NCBI GenBank assembly: GCA_965223305.1 | Contig: CBDCWT010000013.1 | Coordinates: 1 to 64,000, forward strand | Direction of reading: 5' to 3' | Source: CBDCWT01 sp965223305 | GTDB taxonomy: Bacteria > Planctomycetota > Planctomycetia > Pirellulales > Pirellulaceae | Length of the DNA: 64,000 nucleotides | Shown: positions 1 to 8,803 of the stretch, one piece after another | Layout: the number at the start of each line of letters is the position of its first letter | Position numbering within the stretch: the stretch's first letter is position 1 | Notes under the pieces: model-generated | The model's database searches: none | The model's input: only the letters and a program-made list of their open reading frames with translations | Told to the model about the DNA's origin: nothing | Program-made: the position numbers and the translations under genes

Positions 1-1020
1 ACGGCTCCCGAGAGAATCCTGATCGGCGAGGATGTCGTCTTTGCGATTACGGTCTCCAACCCCGGCTCGGGCGCGGCGACGAATGTGGTGATCGAAGAGG
101 ATGTGCCGACCGGCCTTTCACACGCGGCAGGTAGCTTCTTGGAGTCTGACGTCGGAACACTCGCTCCGGGAGAAACGCGGCAGCTTGAGCTTGTCGTGCA
201 GGCCGCGACGCAAGGTACGTTCAACAACGTCATTCGCGTTCGTGGTAATGGCCAACTGAAGGCAGAACATAGCGCATCGGTCACCGTGGTGGCCCCTGAC
301 CTTCAGGTGAAATTGGAAGGCCCTTCGCACCGCTATCTGGAGCGACAGGTTACCTACGATCTCGTGATGCTGAACCGTGGAACTGCGGATGCCAAGAACG
401 TCCGCCTTGTGACGAGTTTGCCCAAAGGCCTCAAGTTCGTCGCGGCAAATGAAAAAGGACGCTACGATCCGCAGAGTCACGCGGTTCAATGGAGCTTGGC
501 GGAACTCCCACCCGGCGTGGAGGGCCGAGTTCAACTGACGGCATTGCCCGTCGAGACGGGTGCCCAAATGCTCCGCGCCGAAGCGCAGGCCGATCTGAAC
601 TTGGCTGCAACAGCCGATCTGGCGACACGGGTTGACGCCTTGACTGAGCTGGAGTTCACCGTCTCGGACGTCCAGGATCCGATTGAAGTCGGCACGGAGA
701 CCATTTACGAGATCCGCGTGGTGAACAACGGAGCCAAGACGGCAGAGAACATCCAGGTGCTCGCCGAGCTGCCCAACGGGATTCAATATATCGACGCCGA
801 TGGCGCTACCCGGGTCGAGCCTCGCGGCAATCAAATCATCATGGAGCCGATCCGCGAGCTGTCTCCGCAGCGCGAAGCAATCTATCGCATCAAGGTCCGG
901 GGGGTGCAGGATGGCGACCACGTCATGCAGGTCCGCTTGACCAGCGACGAGGTCTCCAAGCCGGTGATCAAACAAGAGAGCACGAAGGTCTACGACGATC
1001 GGATAAGCGCCACCCGATGA
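1..1020 (+). CDS. DUF11-repeat surface/envelope protein, 5'-truncated by window
   Basis: The reading frame is open from base 1 and stops at 1020, so only the C-terminal ~339 residues are seen. At least three beta-sandwich repeats of DUF11 type are visible: each has a 'VxNxGxxxAxNVxV' strand pair followed by 'LPxGxxF/Y' (for example VSNPGSGAATNVV near the start, VMLNRGTADAKNVRLV, VVNNGAKTAENIQVLAELPNG). Such repeats are typical of large secreted or cell-wall proteins in planctomycetes, with structural or adhesive roles. No transmembrane segment is visible in this part. The convergent adenosine deaminase reading ends about 110 bases downstream. The exact role of the whole protein cannot be inferred without its N-terminus. 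Confidence 0.85.
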   Translation, partial: TAPERILIGEDVVFAITVSNPGSGAATNVVIEEDVPTGLSHAAGSFLESDVGTLAPGETRQLELVVQAATQGTFNNVIRVRGNGQLKAEHSASVTVVAPDLQVKLEGPSHRYLERQVTYDLVMLNRGTADAKNVRLVTSLPKGLKFVAANEKGRYDPQSHAVQWSLAELPPGVEGRVQLTALPVETGAQMLRAEAQADLNLAATADLATRVDALTELEFTVSDVQDPIEVGTETIYEIRVVNNGAKTAENIQVLAELPNGIQYIDADGATRVEPRGNQIIMEPIRELSPQREAIYRIKVRGVQDGDHVMQVRLTSDEVSKPVIKQESTKVYDDRISATR

Positions 1021-1128
1021 ACGCGCCCTTTGGGAATCGAGCTTGCCGAAGTGCCGCAGGCCTAGGCCGATGCTTCCCACACCGCGCCGTTGCGGCAACA
1101 CAAAACGCAACAGACCGGCGTCGCCGCG

Positions 1129-2170
1129 TCACAGCTCGTTCCATGCTTCGTCGTTCTCGAACTCTACCCGCAACTCTTGCTGCCGGTCCGGAGCGAGCCA
1201 GGATGATTGAATACCGTTGAGAATCAGCTGTCGGATCTCGTCGCGCGAAATGCCGAGACCTTCGCTGAGCGCGACGAATTCGTCGACCAACGTGTTGTGA
1301 AACATCTTGGGGGTCGTCCGTATTGACGCTCACCAGCAGACCGCGCTGCAGATAGGCGCGCGCCGGGTGATCTTCGATCGATTCAACGACGCCGGTCCGG
1401 ATGTTCGAGAGCGGACACAGCTCGACGCCGATGCGAGCTTCGCCGAGATAGTCAACCAGGCCGTCGTCCTCGATAGCGCGTGCTGCATGTCCCACTCGAT
1501 CCACCTTCAGCGCGCGCACCGCACCCCAGACACTCTCCGCTCCGGCGGCTTCGCCGGCATGGGCGCTGGTGCGGAACCCCAGCCGCCGCGCTTCCTCGAA
1601 GACCGACTCAAACGGTTCAGGCGGGTGCCGGTGCTCGCTTCCTCCAATGCCAACCCCGATCACGCCGGCATGCCGCACGTCATGCAGCTCCCGCAGGGTC
1701 TCCCCCGCCAACTCCGGACCGAAGTCGCGGATCAGGTCGGCGACAAGTGCGACTTCAATATTCTCGACTCGAGACAATCCACTCCGAATCGCCGTGGTGA
1801 TGCCCGCCACCTGCAGGCCGTGGTGGGCAAAGTCCCGCGGTGAAAAAAACACCTCCGCGTACCGGATGTTTTGCTCGGCCAAATCGCGGGCGACGGCTTC
1901 GGCGACGAAGGTGAAGTCCTCGTACTCACGCAGGTAGCCGTTCTTCCAGAGCCACGTTTCGATGAAATGTGGGAAGTCACGATACTGCAGCCTACTGCGC
2001 AGAGCGGCGACATCCTTCAGCTCCGGATCCCCACCGTATTTCTCGATCAGCTCCCACAGCACGCTGTAAGGGATCGCGCCCTCCAAATGCAAATGCAGCT
2101 CGACTTTGGGAAGCCGATGCAGCCAACGGCGCTCTGACTGCGACACGCGGCGAGTGGCGGGTGGGTGCAT
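1129..2170 (-). pseudogene. add: Adenosine deaminase, single-base frameshift
   Basis: Adenosine deaminase hydrolyses adenosine to inosine in purine salvage. The N-terminal metal motif KVELHLHLEGAI, the HAGE motif and the VNTDDP motif near the C-terminus are all present. Just after NTDDP the frame is lost at a run of five G (1309-1313, plus-strand view). Removing one base restores a C-terminal tail that ends at a TGA at 1129-1131, giving 346 residues, the usual family length. As written, the frame instead runs on through unrelated arginine-rich residues to 968. Either the consensus has one G too many or the gene is newly broken; the intact rest favours the former or a very recent event. The start at 2170 is ATG with a short N-terminal extension before the conserved domain. 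Confidence 0.85.
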
Positions 2171-2244
2171 GTTAGGGGGTTAGGTGTTTAGGGGGTTAGG
2201 AAGAAGTTGCGATTTTTCGTGGTCTGTCCAGACACAGGATAGCG

Positions 2245-2337
2245 AATTCGCCGCGTTTTTCGGAACCCGAAGCGTGAGCGAGGGGGAGTTCGTGTACCAA
2301 CCCAAGTGCTTCCCTCGCTGACGCTTCGGGTTGCGAT
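2245..2337. repeat. Palindromic intergenic repeat, GAAGCGTCAGCGAGGG family
   Basis: Bases 2245-2308 match 5649-5711 almost exactly (ttcgccgcgtttttcggaac, then CCCGAAGCGT-AGCGAGGG and a shared tail). Here an inverted copy of the core (CCCTCGCTGACGCTTCGGG, 2312-2330) follows, so the transcript could form a long hairpin upstream of the methyltransferase gene. Confidence 0.8.
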
Positions 2338-2399
2338 AGAATAACTACGACTTTTACTCGCGACCAGTTCGGTCGTCGTCATCCTCCACGGAGAACCGC

Positions 2400-3158
2400 T
2401 TGAACGCAACAGATTGGAACGCGCAACTCTATGACGACAAACACTCGTTTGTTTGGCAACTGGGTGCATCGGTCGTCGAGCTGCTGGCCCCGCAATCTGG
2501 TGAGCAGATTGTCGATCTGGGATGCGGCACGGGACAACTGACCGCTCAGATCGCATCGACGGGTGCGTCGGTGCTCGGCTTGGATCACTCGCCGGCGATG
2601 ATCGAGGAGGCGAACCTCAGCTACCCCGAGCTGCGGTTTGAGCAGGCTGACGCACACGACTTCGTGGTCCCCGAACCGTGTGATGCCGTGTTCTCCAACG
2701 CTGCCCTGCACTGGATCCACGAGCCGGAAAAGGTTGTCCGCTGTATCGCCCGGGCACTGAAACCAACAGGCCGGTTGGTCGTCGAGTTTGGTGGAAGTGG
2801 CAATGTGCAGCAGCTGGTTCGGGCCATCCAAGGCGCGTGTAGCGCCGTGCTGGGCGAGACGATCTCGCATCCCTGGTATTTTCCGAGCATTGCCGAATTC
2901 TCCTCGTTGTTGGAGCGGCACAATATTGAAGTAACTCAGGCTGCCTTGATCGATCGGCCAACTCGGTTGACTGGCCCGGACGGACTACGGAACTGGGTGC
3001 GAATGTTCGGTCAGCACTGGTTAAGCCAGCTGCCCCCTGAGCGGCACCAGAAGTTCTTCGAGCAGGTCGAACAGATTGCACACGCCGAGCTGTGTCGAGA
3101 CTCGGTCTGGTACGCAGACTATCGCCGTTTGCGTGTCGCAGCTCGCAAGCATGGGTAG
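2400..3158 (+). CDS. SAM-dependent class I methyltransferase
   Basis: The 252-residue protein is a class I methyltransferase: motif I VDLGCGTGQL at about residues 38-47, an acidic residue ending strand 2 (GLDHS), and the motif-IV-like FSNAALHWI at about 100. The closest family by pattern is trans-aconitate 2-methyltransferase/UbiE-like enzymes (the ALHW signature), but the substrate cannot be told from the sequence. The start is a TTG preceded by GGAG at a six-base gap, and no ATG suits the N-terminus better. The gene stands alone between two palindromic repeats. Confidence 0.85.
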   Translation: MNATDWNAQLYDDKHSFVWQLGASVVELLAPQSGEQIVDLGCGTGQLTAQIASTGASVLGLDHSPAMIEEANLSYPELRFEQADAHDFVVPEPCDAVFSNAALHWIHEPEKVVRCIARALKPTGRLVVEFGGSGNVQQLVRAIQGACSAVLGETISHPWYFPSIAEFSSLLERHNIEVTQAALIDRPTRLTGPDGLRNWVRMFGQHWLSQLPPERHQKFFEQVEQIAHAELCRDSVWYADYRRLRVAARKHG

Positions 3159-3289
3159 TAGCCGAATTCGCTGTAGCCGAATTCGCCAGAATTTGGCCGA
3201 GCAAATTTGCCAGGAACTTGGGCGAATCGGCAGCTCACCAGACCAAACTCTGGCGAGTTCGGCTACGTTCTGGCGAGTTCGGCAGCCAT
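3157..3289. repeat. Palindromic repeat, CTGGCGAGTTCGGCTA family, copy 1
   Basis: Inverted halves TAGCCGAATTCGCCAGAA and TTCTGGCGAGTTCGGC flank a variable centre. The copy starts at the methyltransferase stop codon, so it may fold into a terminator-like hairpin for that gene. Related copies are at 3773-3888, 37251-37289 and 58201-58260. Confidence 0.8.
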
Positions 3290-3327
3290 CGGATAGTGAC
3301 CGGGTGGCATCAAGGAGTGACAAAACT

Positions 3328-3756
3328 ATGGCCAAGAAAAAAGCGGCCCGCAGGCAGGCACCGAAACGCACAACCTCTAAAGTCAGTGCCGTAAAAGGCA
3401 AGAGCGTCGAGTGGTACATCAGCACGCTCGACGATTGGCGCGGTGACGTTGTCCGGCAGCTCGACGAGCTTGTTAGAAAAGTGGTCCCGGCGGTCACCGC
3501 GAGCATCAAATGGGCTCAACCCGTCTACGAGTCCAACGGGCCATTCTGTTTCGTCAAGGCCGCCAAGAACCATGTGACCATCGGCTTCTGGCGGGGGATC
3601 GACGTCGACGATCCCAACCAGCTCTTCGAAGGGACAGGCGACAAGATGCGTCACGTTAAGATCAAGGACGCCAAATCGCTCCCGGCCGCCGCTTTGCGAA
3701 AGATGATCAAGCAAGCCGTCGCGCTGAATCACGACCTCGGCAATCCCACCAAGTAA
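3328..3756 (+). CDS. DUF1801-domain protein
   Basis: This 142-residue protein starts with a lysine/arginine-rich tail (MAKKKAARRQAPKR) followed by a DUF1801 (YdhG-like) fold. Features include SVEWYISTLDDWR, the IKWAQPVYESNGPF segment with the conserved W and P, and KNHVTIGFWRG. The biochemical role of the family is unknown. The ATG at 3328 is chosen because an AAGGAGTGA ribosome site sits 8 bases upstream; the longer open frame upstream only reads through the palindromic repeat. It is flanked by two copies of that repeat, so it is probably transcribed alone. Confidence 0.8.
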   Translation: MAKKKAARRQAPKRTTSKVSAVKGKSVEWYISTLDDWRGDVVRQLDELVRKVVPAVTASIKWAQPVYESNGPFCFVKAAKNHVTIGFWRGIDVDDPNQLFEGTGDKMRHVKIKDAKSLPAAALRKMIKQAVALNHDLGNPTK

Positions 3757-3772
3757 GTGTTGATGACTTCTT

Positions 3773-3888
3773 GTAGCCGAATTCGCCAGAATTTGGCGGA
3801 ACAGAATTCGCCAGGAATTTGGGCGGATCGGCAGCCCACCAAACCAAACTCTGGCGAGTTCGGCTACGTTCTGGCGAGTTCGGCTACG
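3773..3888. repeat. Palindromic repeat, CTGGCGAGTTCGGCTA family, copy 2
   Basis: Nearly the same sequence and arrangement as the copy at 3157-3289 (TAGCCGAATTCGCCAGAATT, then the inverted arm). It begins just after the DUF1801 stop codon, the same position relative to its gene as copy 1. Confidence 0.8.
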
Positions 3889-3978
3889 ATCGGAAAGCGG
3901 CGGAACGTTGGAGAGAAGCCCTTAACTGTGCGGGGTAAGGGGGGGACGAAGTACCGGCAACTTCTTGTGGGCGACTCC

Positions 3979-4449
3979 TCAGTAAGTAAAGACCGCCGTC
4001 TCCGGTCCGATGTTGGCAAACAAGTTAGGCCGCGTGGTGACCTTGGCGCCGTCGATCAGGGCTGACTCCTCAATCTCAAGCGCCTGCATGCAGATGGGGC
4101 ACACATGGACATCGGCGCCGCGTTGGATCAAGTCCAGCAGCTGAGTCTTAATGGGTTCGTTCTCCTGAAAAGCAAAGTCATCTGAAAAGGCATTCACCGG
4201 GACCGTGACCCCTTTCACATTGAAGAACATCACGACCTTACGACCTTCGTCCAGCGAAAACCCTGCAAGCTTCATCGCCATATCCACCGCTTGCGGGTCT
4301 TCGACTGCGTCGCTGGTCACGCTGAGCAGCACTGTCGACGCCGTGTTCGGCGCGGTAGCTGGCATGGGGGGCGGAGGAGGTGGCGCAGGAGCACAGCCGG
4401 CCAGGAGTACCGCCAAACTCAACGTACAGCAGGTGAAACGCGTAGCCAA
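3979..4449 (-). CDS. DsrE-like lipoprotein
   Basis: The chosen TTG start at 4449 has a GGGAGGAAG ribosome site 8 bases upstream and gives a lipoprotein signal, with lipobox LLAGC at about residues 15-19, followed by a proline run (APPPPPP). The mature part resembles the DsrE/DsrF-like fold: MAMKLAGFSLDEGRKVVMFF, a hydrophobic sheet, and HVCPICMQ, where DsrE-type sulfur-relay proteins keep their reactive cysteine. It is about 156 residues long. The DsrE family carries persulfides or acts in peroxide and sulfur metabolism; export as a lipoprotein is seen in planctomycetes but its role is unknown. A longer in-frame start at 4650 exists but would bury the signal. Confidence 0.7.
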   Translation of the reverse strand: MATRFTCCTLSLAVLLAGCAPAPPPPPPMPATAPNTASTVLLSVTSDAVEDPQAVDMAMKLAGFSLDEGRKVVMFFNVKGVTVPVNAFSDDFAFQENEPIKTQLLDLIQRGADVHVCPICMQALEIEESALIDGAKVTTRPNLFANIGPETAVFTY

Positions 4450-4630
4450 CTTTGCTTCCTCCCAAACACCCTCACCGAAGGGCTTCTCTGTGGTCCCGGC
4501 GACGGCAACTGCCGAGCTCGCCGGGGCTACTGTTAAGACGCCGATTGTTTGTCTGCCAACTTTGTCATACGCTCGTTCCTCGGTCAAGCTGGCATTGGTG
4601 AATGGCAACCTACTTGCGTCACGAGCTTGC

Positions 4631-5467
4631 TCAACGGGGTGTGAATTCAACGGTTCGAATGACCTCGCCCCTACGCGGTAACGCCACGACGTACTCGAAA
4701 CCGCTCACGACTCCAGATGCACAATTGATCGCCTTGTCATGCGCCGCGTTGACCACGACGATGGGACAATTGGCTTCGGCAGAGCGAACCTTCAGGTTGG
4801 ATTCGTGGTACTCCCGGTAATTCTGGTTGGTTCCGCTGTTGACGGCGTGGAAGATAACCTGAGCGCCGGCGTTCGCCTGCTTGTAGGTCAGGTGTGGGTT
4901 CGGTCCGTCGGTGAACCCAGGTGTAACCCACAGATCGTTGCAAATCAGCGTGCCGCAGATCAGGCCGCCGACGCGATGGACTAGCGGAAATGATCCCTTG
5001 GTAAACCGCTTCGCGTCACCGTAGGTAAGACAGGTTTTTGCGTATCGGCCGGCCAGCGCTCCCTTCGAACCGAGGACGCGAATCTCGTTGTACGTCTTGT
5101 CGTCTTCCTTCCAGCAAGTACCAACCAGCGCATTGACACCGGCATCGCGGCAGAGCTGTTGGATTTCTGAGAACGCCGCGGCGACCTCTTGCTGGTCGAA
5201 CCCGCCGTAGTAGCCACTGAGTGCCCCTTCTGGGAAGAGCACCCATTGGGCGCTGTCTTTCTTTGCTTGATCGAAGGCCGCACGAATCCGCCTGAGATTC
5301 TTGGCAACGTCCCGAGTTACGTAGATCTGTGCCAGTGTGACCCGCTGCGGCGCGGAAGGTTCGTCGGCGGTAGCCAGCGGGGCCACCATGGCTGTTGTGG
5401 TAATAGCGACGAGTGTGACAACGACTCTCCACCAGTGATAGGTTGTCATAGTCTGCCGAGTACTCAC
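4631..5467 (-). CDS. Exported nitrilase-superfamily (C-N hydrolase) protein
   Basis: A carbon-nitrogen hydrolase domain with the E-K-C triad: Glu in FPEGALSGYYGG, Lys in AKTCLTYGDAKRF and Cys in GTLICNDLW. The family hydrolyses nitriles or amides; the substrate here is unknown. The N-terminus is a signal peptide (WWRVVVTLVAITTTAMVAPLATA), so it acts outside the cytoplasm. The GTG at 5467 is preferred because AAAGGAGAG sits about 9 bases upstream; an ATG at 5449 is the alternative. The protein is about 278 residues, normal for a single domain. It ends within 200 bases of the DsrE-like lipoprotein gene on the same strand, so the two may be co-transcribed. Confidence 0.8.
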   Translation of the reverse strand: MSTRQTMTTYHWWRVVVTLVAITTTAMVAPLATADEPSAPQRVTLAQIYVTRDVAKNLRRIRAAFDQAKKDSAQWVLFPEGALSGYYGGFDQQEVAAAFSEIQQLCRDAGVNALVGTCWKEDDKTYNEIRVLGSKGALAGRYAKTCLTYGDAKRFTKGSFPLVHRVGGLICGTLICNDLWVTPGFTDGPNPHLTYKQANAGAQVIFHAVNSGTNQNYREYHESNLKVRSAEANCPIVVVNAAHDKAINCASGVVSGFEYVVALPRRGEVIRTVEFTPR

Positions 5468-6889
5468 TTCAAGTCTCTCCTTTTCTTGCCGCCAGGTGGG
5501 GCCTGGAACCAACCACTTCATTCGCCGCTGGCGCGTTTTGATGTTGCGCTTTTCGCAGTTTGGCGGGCTGAGGGTGACGATTGCCTGGCTTTTCGGAACC
5601 TGGAGCGTTAGTTGCGCTTTTCGCTGTCTGGCGGATACAAGATGTCAAATTCGCCGCGTTTTTCGGAACCCGAAGCGTCAGCGAGGGGGAGTTCGCGTAC
5701 CAACCCAAGTGAAAACTTGCGCGCAGGGGCAGGTCAGCCCCGCACTCCTTCCAAATGAAAAAATGCTCGCTGCAACTCCTCAATGTACTCGCTGATCCCA
5801 GAGAAGACGAGCGGCACGGGGGAGAGTGAAGAAAGACGAAGAGCACAGCGCGGCGTAGCCGCCACCAAAGTCCCTTCTCCCCGCCGGGGAGAAAGGTGGC
5901 CGAAGGCCGGATGGGGGGAGGAGCCAGAGTGAAAAACTTGCGCGCGGCGCGAAGGCTTTGACCATTAGCAGCACAGAGGGAGCTGGGAACAACCTGCCAT
6001 GTGGCGCGGAGCGCAATGAAACTCGAAGCCGACTCATTTTTCTGTCTCAATCTTTCTGTCAGCAGCCAACGAATCGCGTGCCAGGTCGCAAGACCGGCCT
6101 GGCCGTCAACTGCATCGACGATGTTTACCGCCGAGTTCGAATTTGTCGATTCCGGCAAGTAGACGCGATACCACCAAACGTCTGCCTCAGACGTTGGGAA
6201 CTGCCGAACGTACGCCATTTCTGGGTTATACACTGATATACCGCACCGCTCGATTCAAAACCCAGCTTGATGTAACGCGGTCCCCTATTGACTGTCGCTA
6301 CCCTCGCCGCTCGCTTCGTCCACTCTGCCCGCTCTGTTTGATTTTTCCCGTTTAGTCGGCGTGCCCGCAGCAGTTTCGGGAAATCCCGCTTTGGGCGGCG
6401 TTGATTGTCACCGCCGCCCGCGAGCCCCAATGCCCCGCCGCGTCACCCAATGCAACTGTTGCCGCGGCGTGAACTCGCTGCGTGCGTTCGGTGTCGGACC
6501 GAGGCAAAGCAGCAAATGCGGGCGGCGTACTTACGGTGACGACCTTACGCCATCTCCTAGGTTTTAGAATCGAACAGTACGAAGACGAACGCTCCCCGGG
6601 ATAACGCGTCCGGGAGTTGGCGTTGCAGACCGAAGCGAGCCAACCCAACCTACTCTAGCTCGCGTTCATCCGGTTGTTCTGTGTAGTCGGGAACGCCCAT
6701 CGTTCTTAGAAGACCAATCGCCAGAACCCTGCTAGCAAAGCAAAACTAACCGCCGAAAGCTACGCCAAACTGCGCGCCACAGAGAACACACCCGGCGCAA
6801 AACCGGCAATCTCAGTTGTCCGTTCAGTGCGAACCGTCATTCGTCACAATCGAAACACGAGCTGATTTACGGATCGAGCAAAGCTCTGG
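5468..6889. other. Repeat-rich spacer with no supported gene
   Basis: About 1.4 kb without a convincing coding frame; the open frames here are low-complexity readings of repeats. It holds the second CCCGAAGCGTCAGCGAGGG repeat copy (5649-5711), and a block of the CTTCTCCCCGCCGGGGAGAA type (about 5870-5930) that is related in style to palindromes at 37050-37100 and 58095-58145. The stretch 6240-6890 has no recognisable feature. Confidence 0.6.
5649..5711. repeat. Intergenic repeat, GAAGCGTCAGCGAGGG family, copy 2
   Basis: Matches 2245-2308 over about 62 bases with only two or three differences. Unlike copy 1 it lacks the inverted second arm, so it is a half-palindrome. Confidence 0.8.
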
Positions 6890-7792
6890 CTAGTTCTGTG
6901 TATTGCCCTTAATGTCCTGCGTCAGCCGTTGAGCCAGGTGATCGACGCGGCGGCCGGCCAGCAGGGCGTCCAACGTCGATCGACGATCGGGTGGGCCTGT
7001 ACCATCGTCCGCAGCTCGTTGTCGACTGCTACGCTCCGTCCCGGAGAGGTAGATCGACATTACCGTCACGATTAAGTCCTTTGGTCGACCTTCTTGCTTG
7101 TGCGCAATGATCGCGACCAGTATCTCAGCAGCAATTCGCCACGTGTCTTCGGCGGCGAGCCCGAGTTGGTCACAGAGTCCGATGATTGCAGGCGATACTC
7201 TCTCAAATAAGTGCTTTAACCGATGTGGCTGGTTGGTTGCGAGCGCAGCGACTAGTTCATCTACAGTCTGATCAGCTTGTTCCTCCGCGTTCGATATGGG
7301 CGTTAGGAGTGACCACCCCAACACATCTGCGAAAAGAGGGGCAGGAGTCTCTGAAGTCGGGAACCGCTGGGCTAGGGCATTGGTTAGTGAACTGACACTC
7401 CGCCTTGGCACTTCAACTGCGACAACGATACTTCCGTAACGAACGTTGATCACCTTTGCTTCCTTTACCAGCGAAAGGATCCGCTTCATGATTTCCTGCT
7501 GTGCTTCCTCCGGCGACTTGTAGAACTCGTCGTTAAGCTGAATCTCCAGTATCGCCTTGTCGGCACTCGTCGCAGGACGTTCGCGCGCAGCCAAGAGCGT
7601 TGACACGTGAACGTCAAGCACCTCTGAGATCGCTTCGAGCGTGCTTATGCGTGTCGGCGATCCTGCCTCGATGCGCTCGATCGTTCGCTTGGCATACCCA
7701 GCGCGGTTCCCAAGCTCCTCTTGTGTTAGGTCCTTCATGCTACGAAGACGCACGATTACGTCTGGCGACGGCTTTACGGTAGCGCGTGGCAT
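6890..7792 (-). CDS. XRE-family helix-turn-helix regulator with long C-terminal domain
   Basis: Residues ~10-60 form an XRE-type helix-turn-helix (LTQEELGNRAGYAKRTIERIEAG), close in wording to Cro/CI repressors. The remaining ~240 residues do not match a domain I recognise; they include a helical segment (SPEEAQQEIMKRILSLVKEA) and a possible small beta unit (VINVRYGSIVVAVEVPRRS). The last ~50 residues look low-complexity. The gene is divergent from the 95-residue protein at 8011, with a 218-base spacer that could hold an operator for both. It would bind DNA in the cytoplasm; target and effector are unknown. Confidence 0.75.
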   Translation of the reverse strand: MPRATVKPSPDVIVRLRSMKDLTQEELGNRAGYAKRTIERIEAGSPTRISTLEAISEVLDVHVSTLLAARERPATSADKAILEIQLNDEFYKSPEEAQQEIMKRILSLVKEAKVINVRYGSIVVAVEVPRRSVSSLTNALAQRFPTSETPAPLFADVLGWSLLTPISNAEEQADQTVDELVAALATNQPHRLKHLFERVSPAIIGLCDQLGLAAEDTWRIAAEILVAIIAHKQEGRPKDLIVTVMSIYLSGTERSSRQRAADDGTGPPDRRSTLDALLAGRRVDHLAQRLTQDIKGNTQN

Positions 7793-8010
7793 ACAGAATT
7801 CAACCTAACACGCCGGAGCGGCGGCAATTTAGGAGCAAAAACTGCGAGTTGCTTGTGACTTCACGTCGACGACACAGCTTCAGTTGGCCTCTAGTATTGT
7901 CACAAGAAGCAGTCAGAACGATTGGGCCCAAATCAGTTCGAGGCTGACGCAAGTGGTTCTACCGCCGCGCAACGCGCGGCAACAATTACGCAACGTCTAG
8001 GAGAAAAAGA

Positions 8011-8298
8011 ATGTTAAGAAAAGTGCGTCTTGCAAACAACACTTCGGACCAAACATCCTTGCGCATCTATGTCGAACACTTCGACGTAAACACTCGCCTA
8101 GTAGCTGACGTGCCTTCAGGACAATATGTCCAGAATAACCACATGGCTCAGGGGCATCGAGGGGTAATCGTCTACGACGATTTCACTGAGGAAATCATCG
8201 CAGTTGACCGGTTTACTCTGAAGAATAGCGGCGTGAAGGTTGTCGTATCCGGCGACGCAGCAACTGGGTATACAGTTTCGTTCGCTGACATCATGTAG
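8011..8298 (+). CDS. Hypothetical 95-residue protein
   Basis: Not recognised. The ATG has a strong AGGAGA site 7 bases upstream, and the composition (beta-rich, no signal peptide, no transmembrane segment) is that of a real small soluble protein. A 13-bp perfect hairpin 20 bases after the stop supports a monocistronic unit. It lies divergent to the XRE regulator, which may control it. Confidence 0.65.
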   Translation: MLRKVRLANNTSDQTSLRIYVEHFDVNTRLVADVPSGQYVQNNHMAQGHRGVIVYDDFTEEIIAVDRFTLKNSGVKVVVSGDAATGYTVSFADIM

Positions 8299-8317
8299 CG
8301 ACGTTCGGCGGCACAGT

Positions 8318-8347
8318 GGTCCATCGGTCGGAGTCGACCGATGGACC
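8318..8347 (+). terminator. Perfect hairpin after the 95-residue gene
   Basis: A 13-bp stem (GGTCCATCGGTCG / CGACCGATGGACC) with a 4-base loop starts 20 bases after the stop codon. The U-tract is weak (TTGTG), so it could be an intrinsic terminator or an RNA-stabilising hairpin. Confidence 0.6.
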
Positions 8348-8803
8348 TTGTGCTCGTTTGGGTGCAGTCCGCCCAGTATCTTGGTTCGCAGCCAAATAAC
8401 CCAGAAGGAACGGACACTGGCACAGATTACATCGGATTCTCGACCGCTGAAATCCCTTCTCGTCGTTATCCCGAGTAATTTGATGATCCGTCTGGTGCCG
8501 CTCGCTTGGCAACTTGTCGCGGTGGTACGATGTTTTTTCACGCGGCTCGCCGACGCCCAAAACGACCGAGCTGTTTGAACGCCGATTGGAGGACGTACTT
8601 CGAGAGGTTGGGAGGACCATCTTAGAGTTCACGTCACGAGTAGCTCTCTAAGCATTGCACTGCTCGTGGTGAACGGTCCTGACTCACGAATGTAGGGCAG
8701 GCTTCGTCCATATCGTCAACAACCGTTCGGCCACATCGCCCGAAATCGCGAGGTCGGCGGATCAAACAAGAAGGCACAGCATTGCATGCTCGTTCCCTCC
8801 GAG
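8348..8803. other. Gene-free spacer holding motif copy 1
   Basis: No coding frame is supported. At 8727-8743 it holds TCGGCCACATCGCCCGA, the first of five direct copies of an island-specific motif (see also 11478, 14175, 14848 and 19224). Confidence 0.55.

Noticed and set aside
118..1110. Long minus-strand frame opposite the DUF11 gene
   Set aside because: It is a shadow of the plus-strand repeats; composition is arginine/leucine-rich without any domain.
968..1128. C-terminal extension of adenosine deaminase
   Set aside because: Unrelated arginine-rich sequence that appears only because of the frameshift at 1309-1313.
2165..2215. Possible CRISPR or telomere-like array (GGGGGTTAGG repeats)
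   Set aside because: Only two or three imperfect units and no spacers.
5469..6233. 254-residue minus-strand frame
   Set aside because: It reads through known repeats and a palindromic block and shows no domain.
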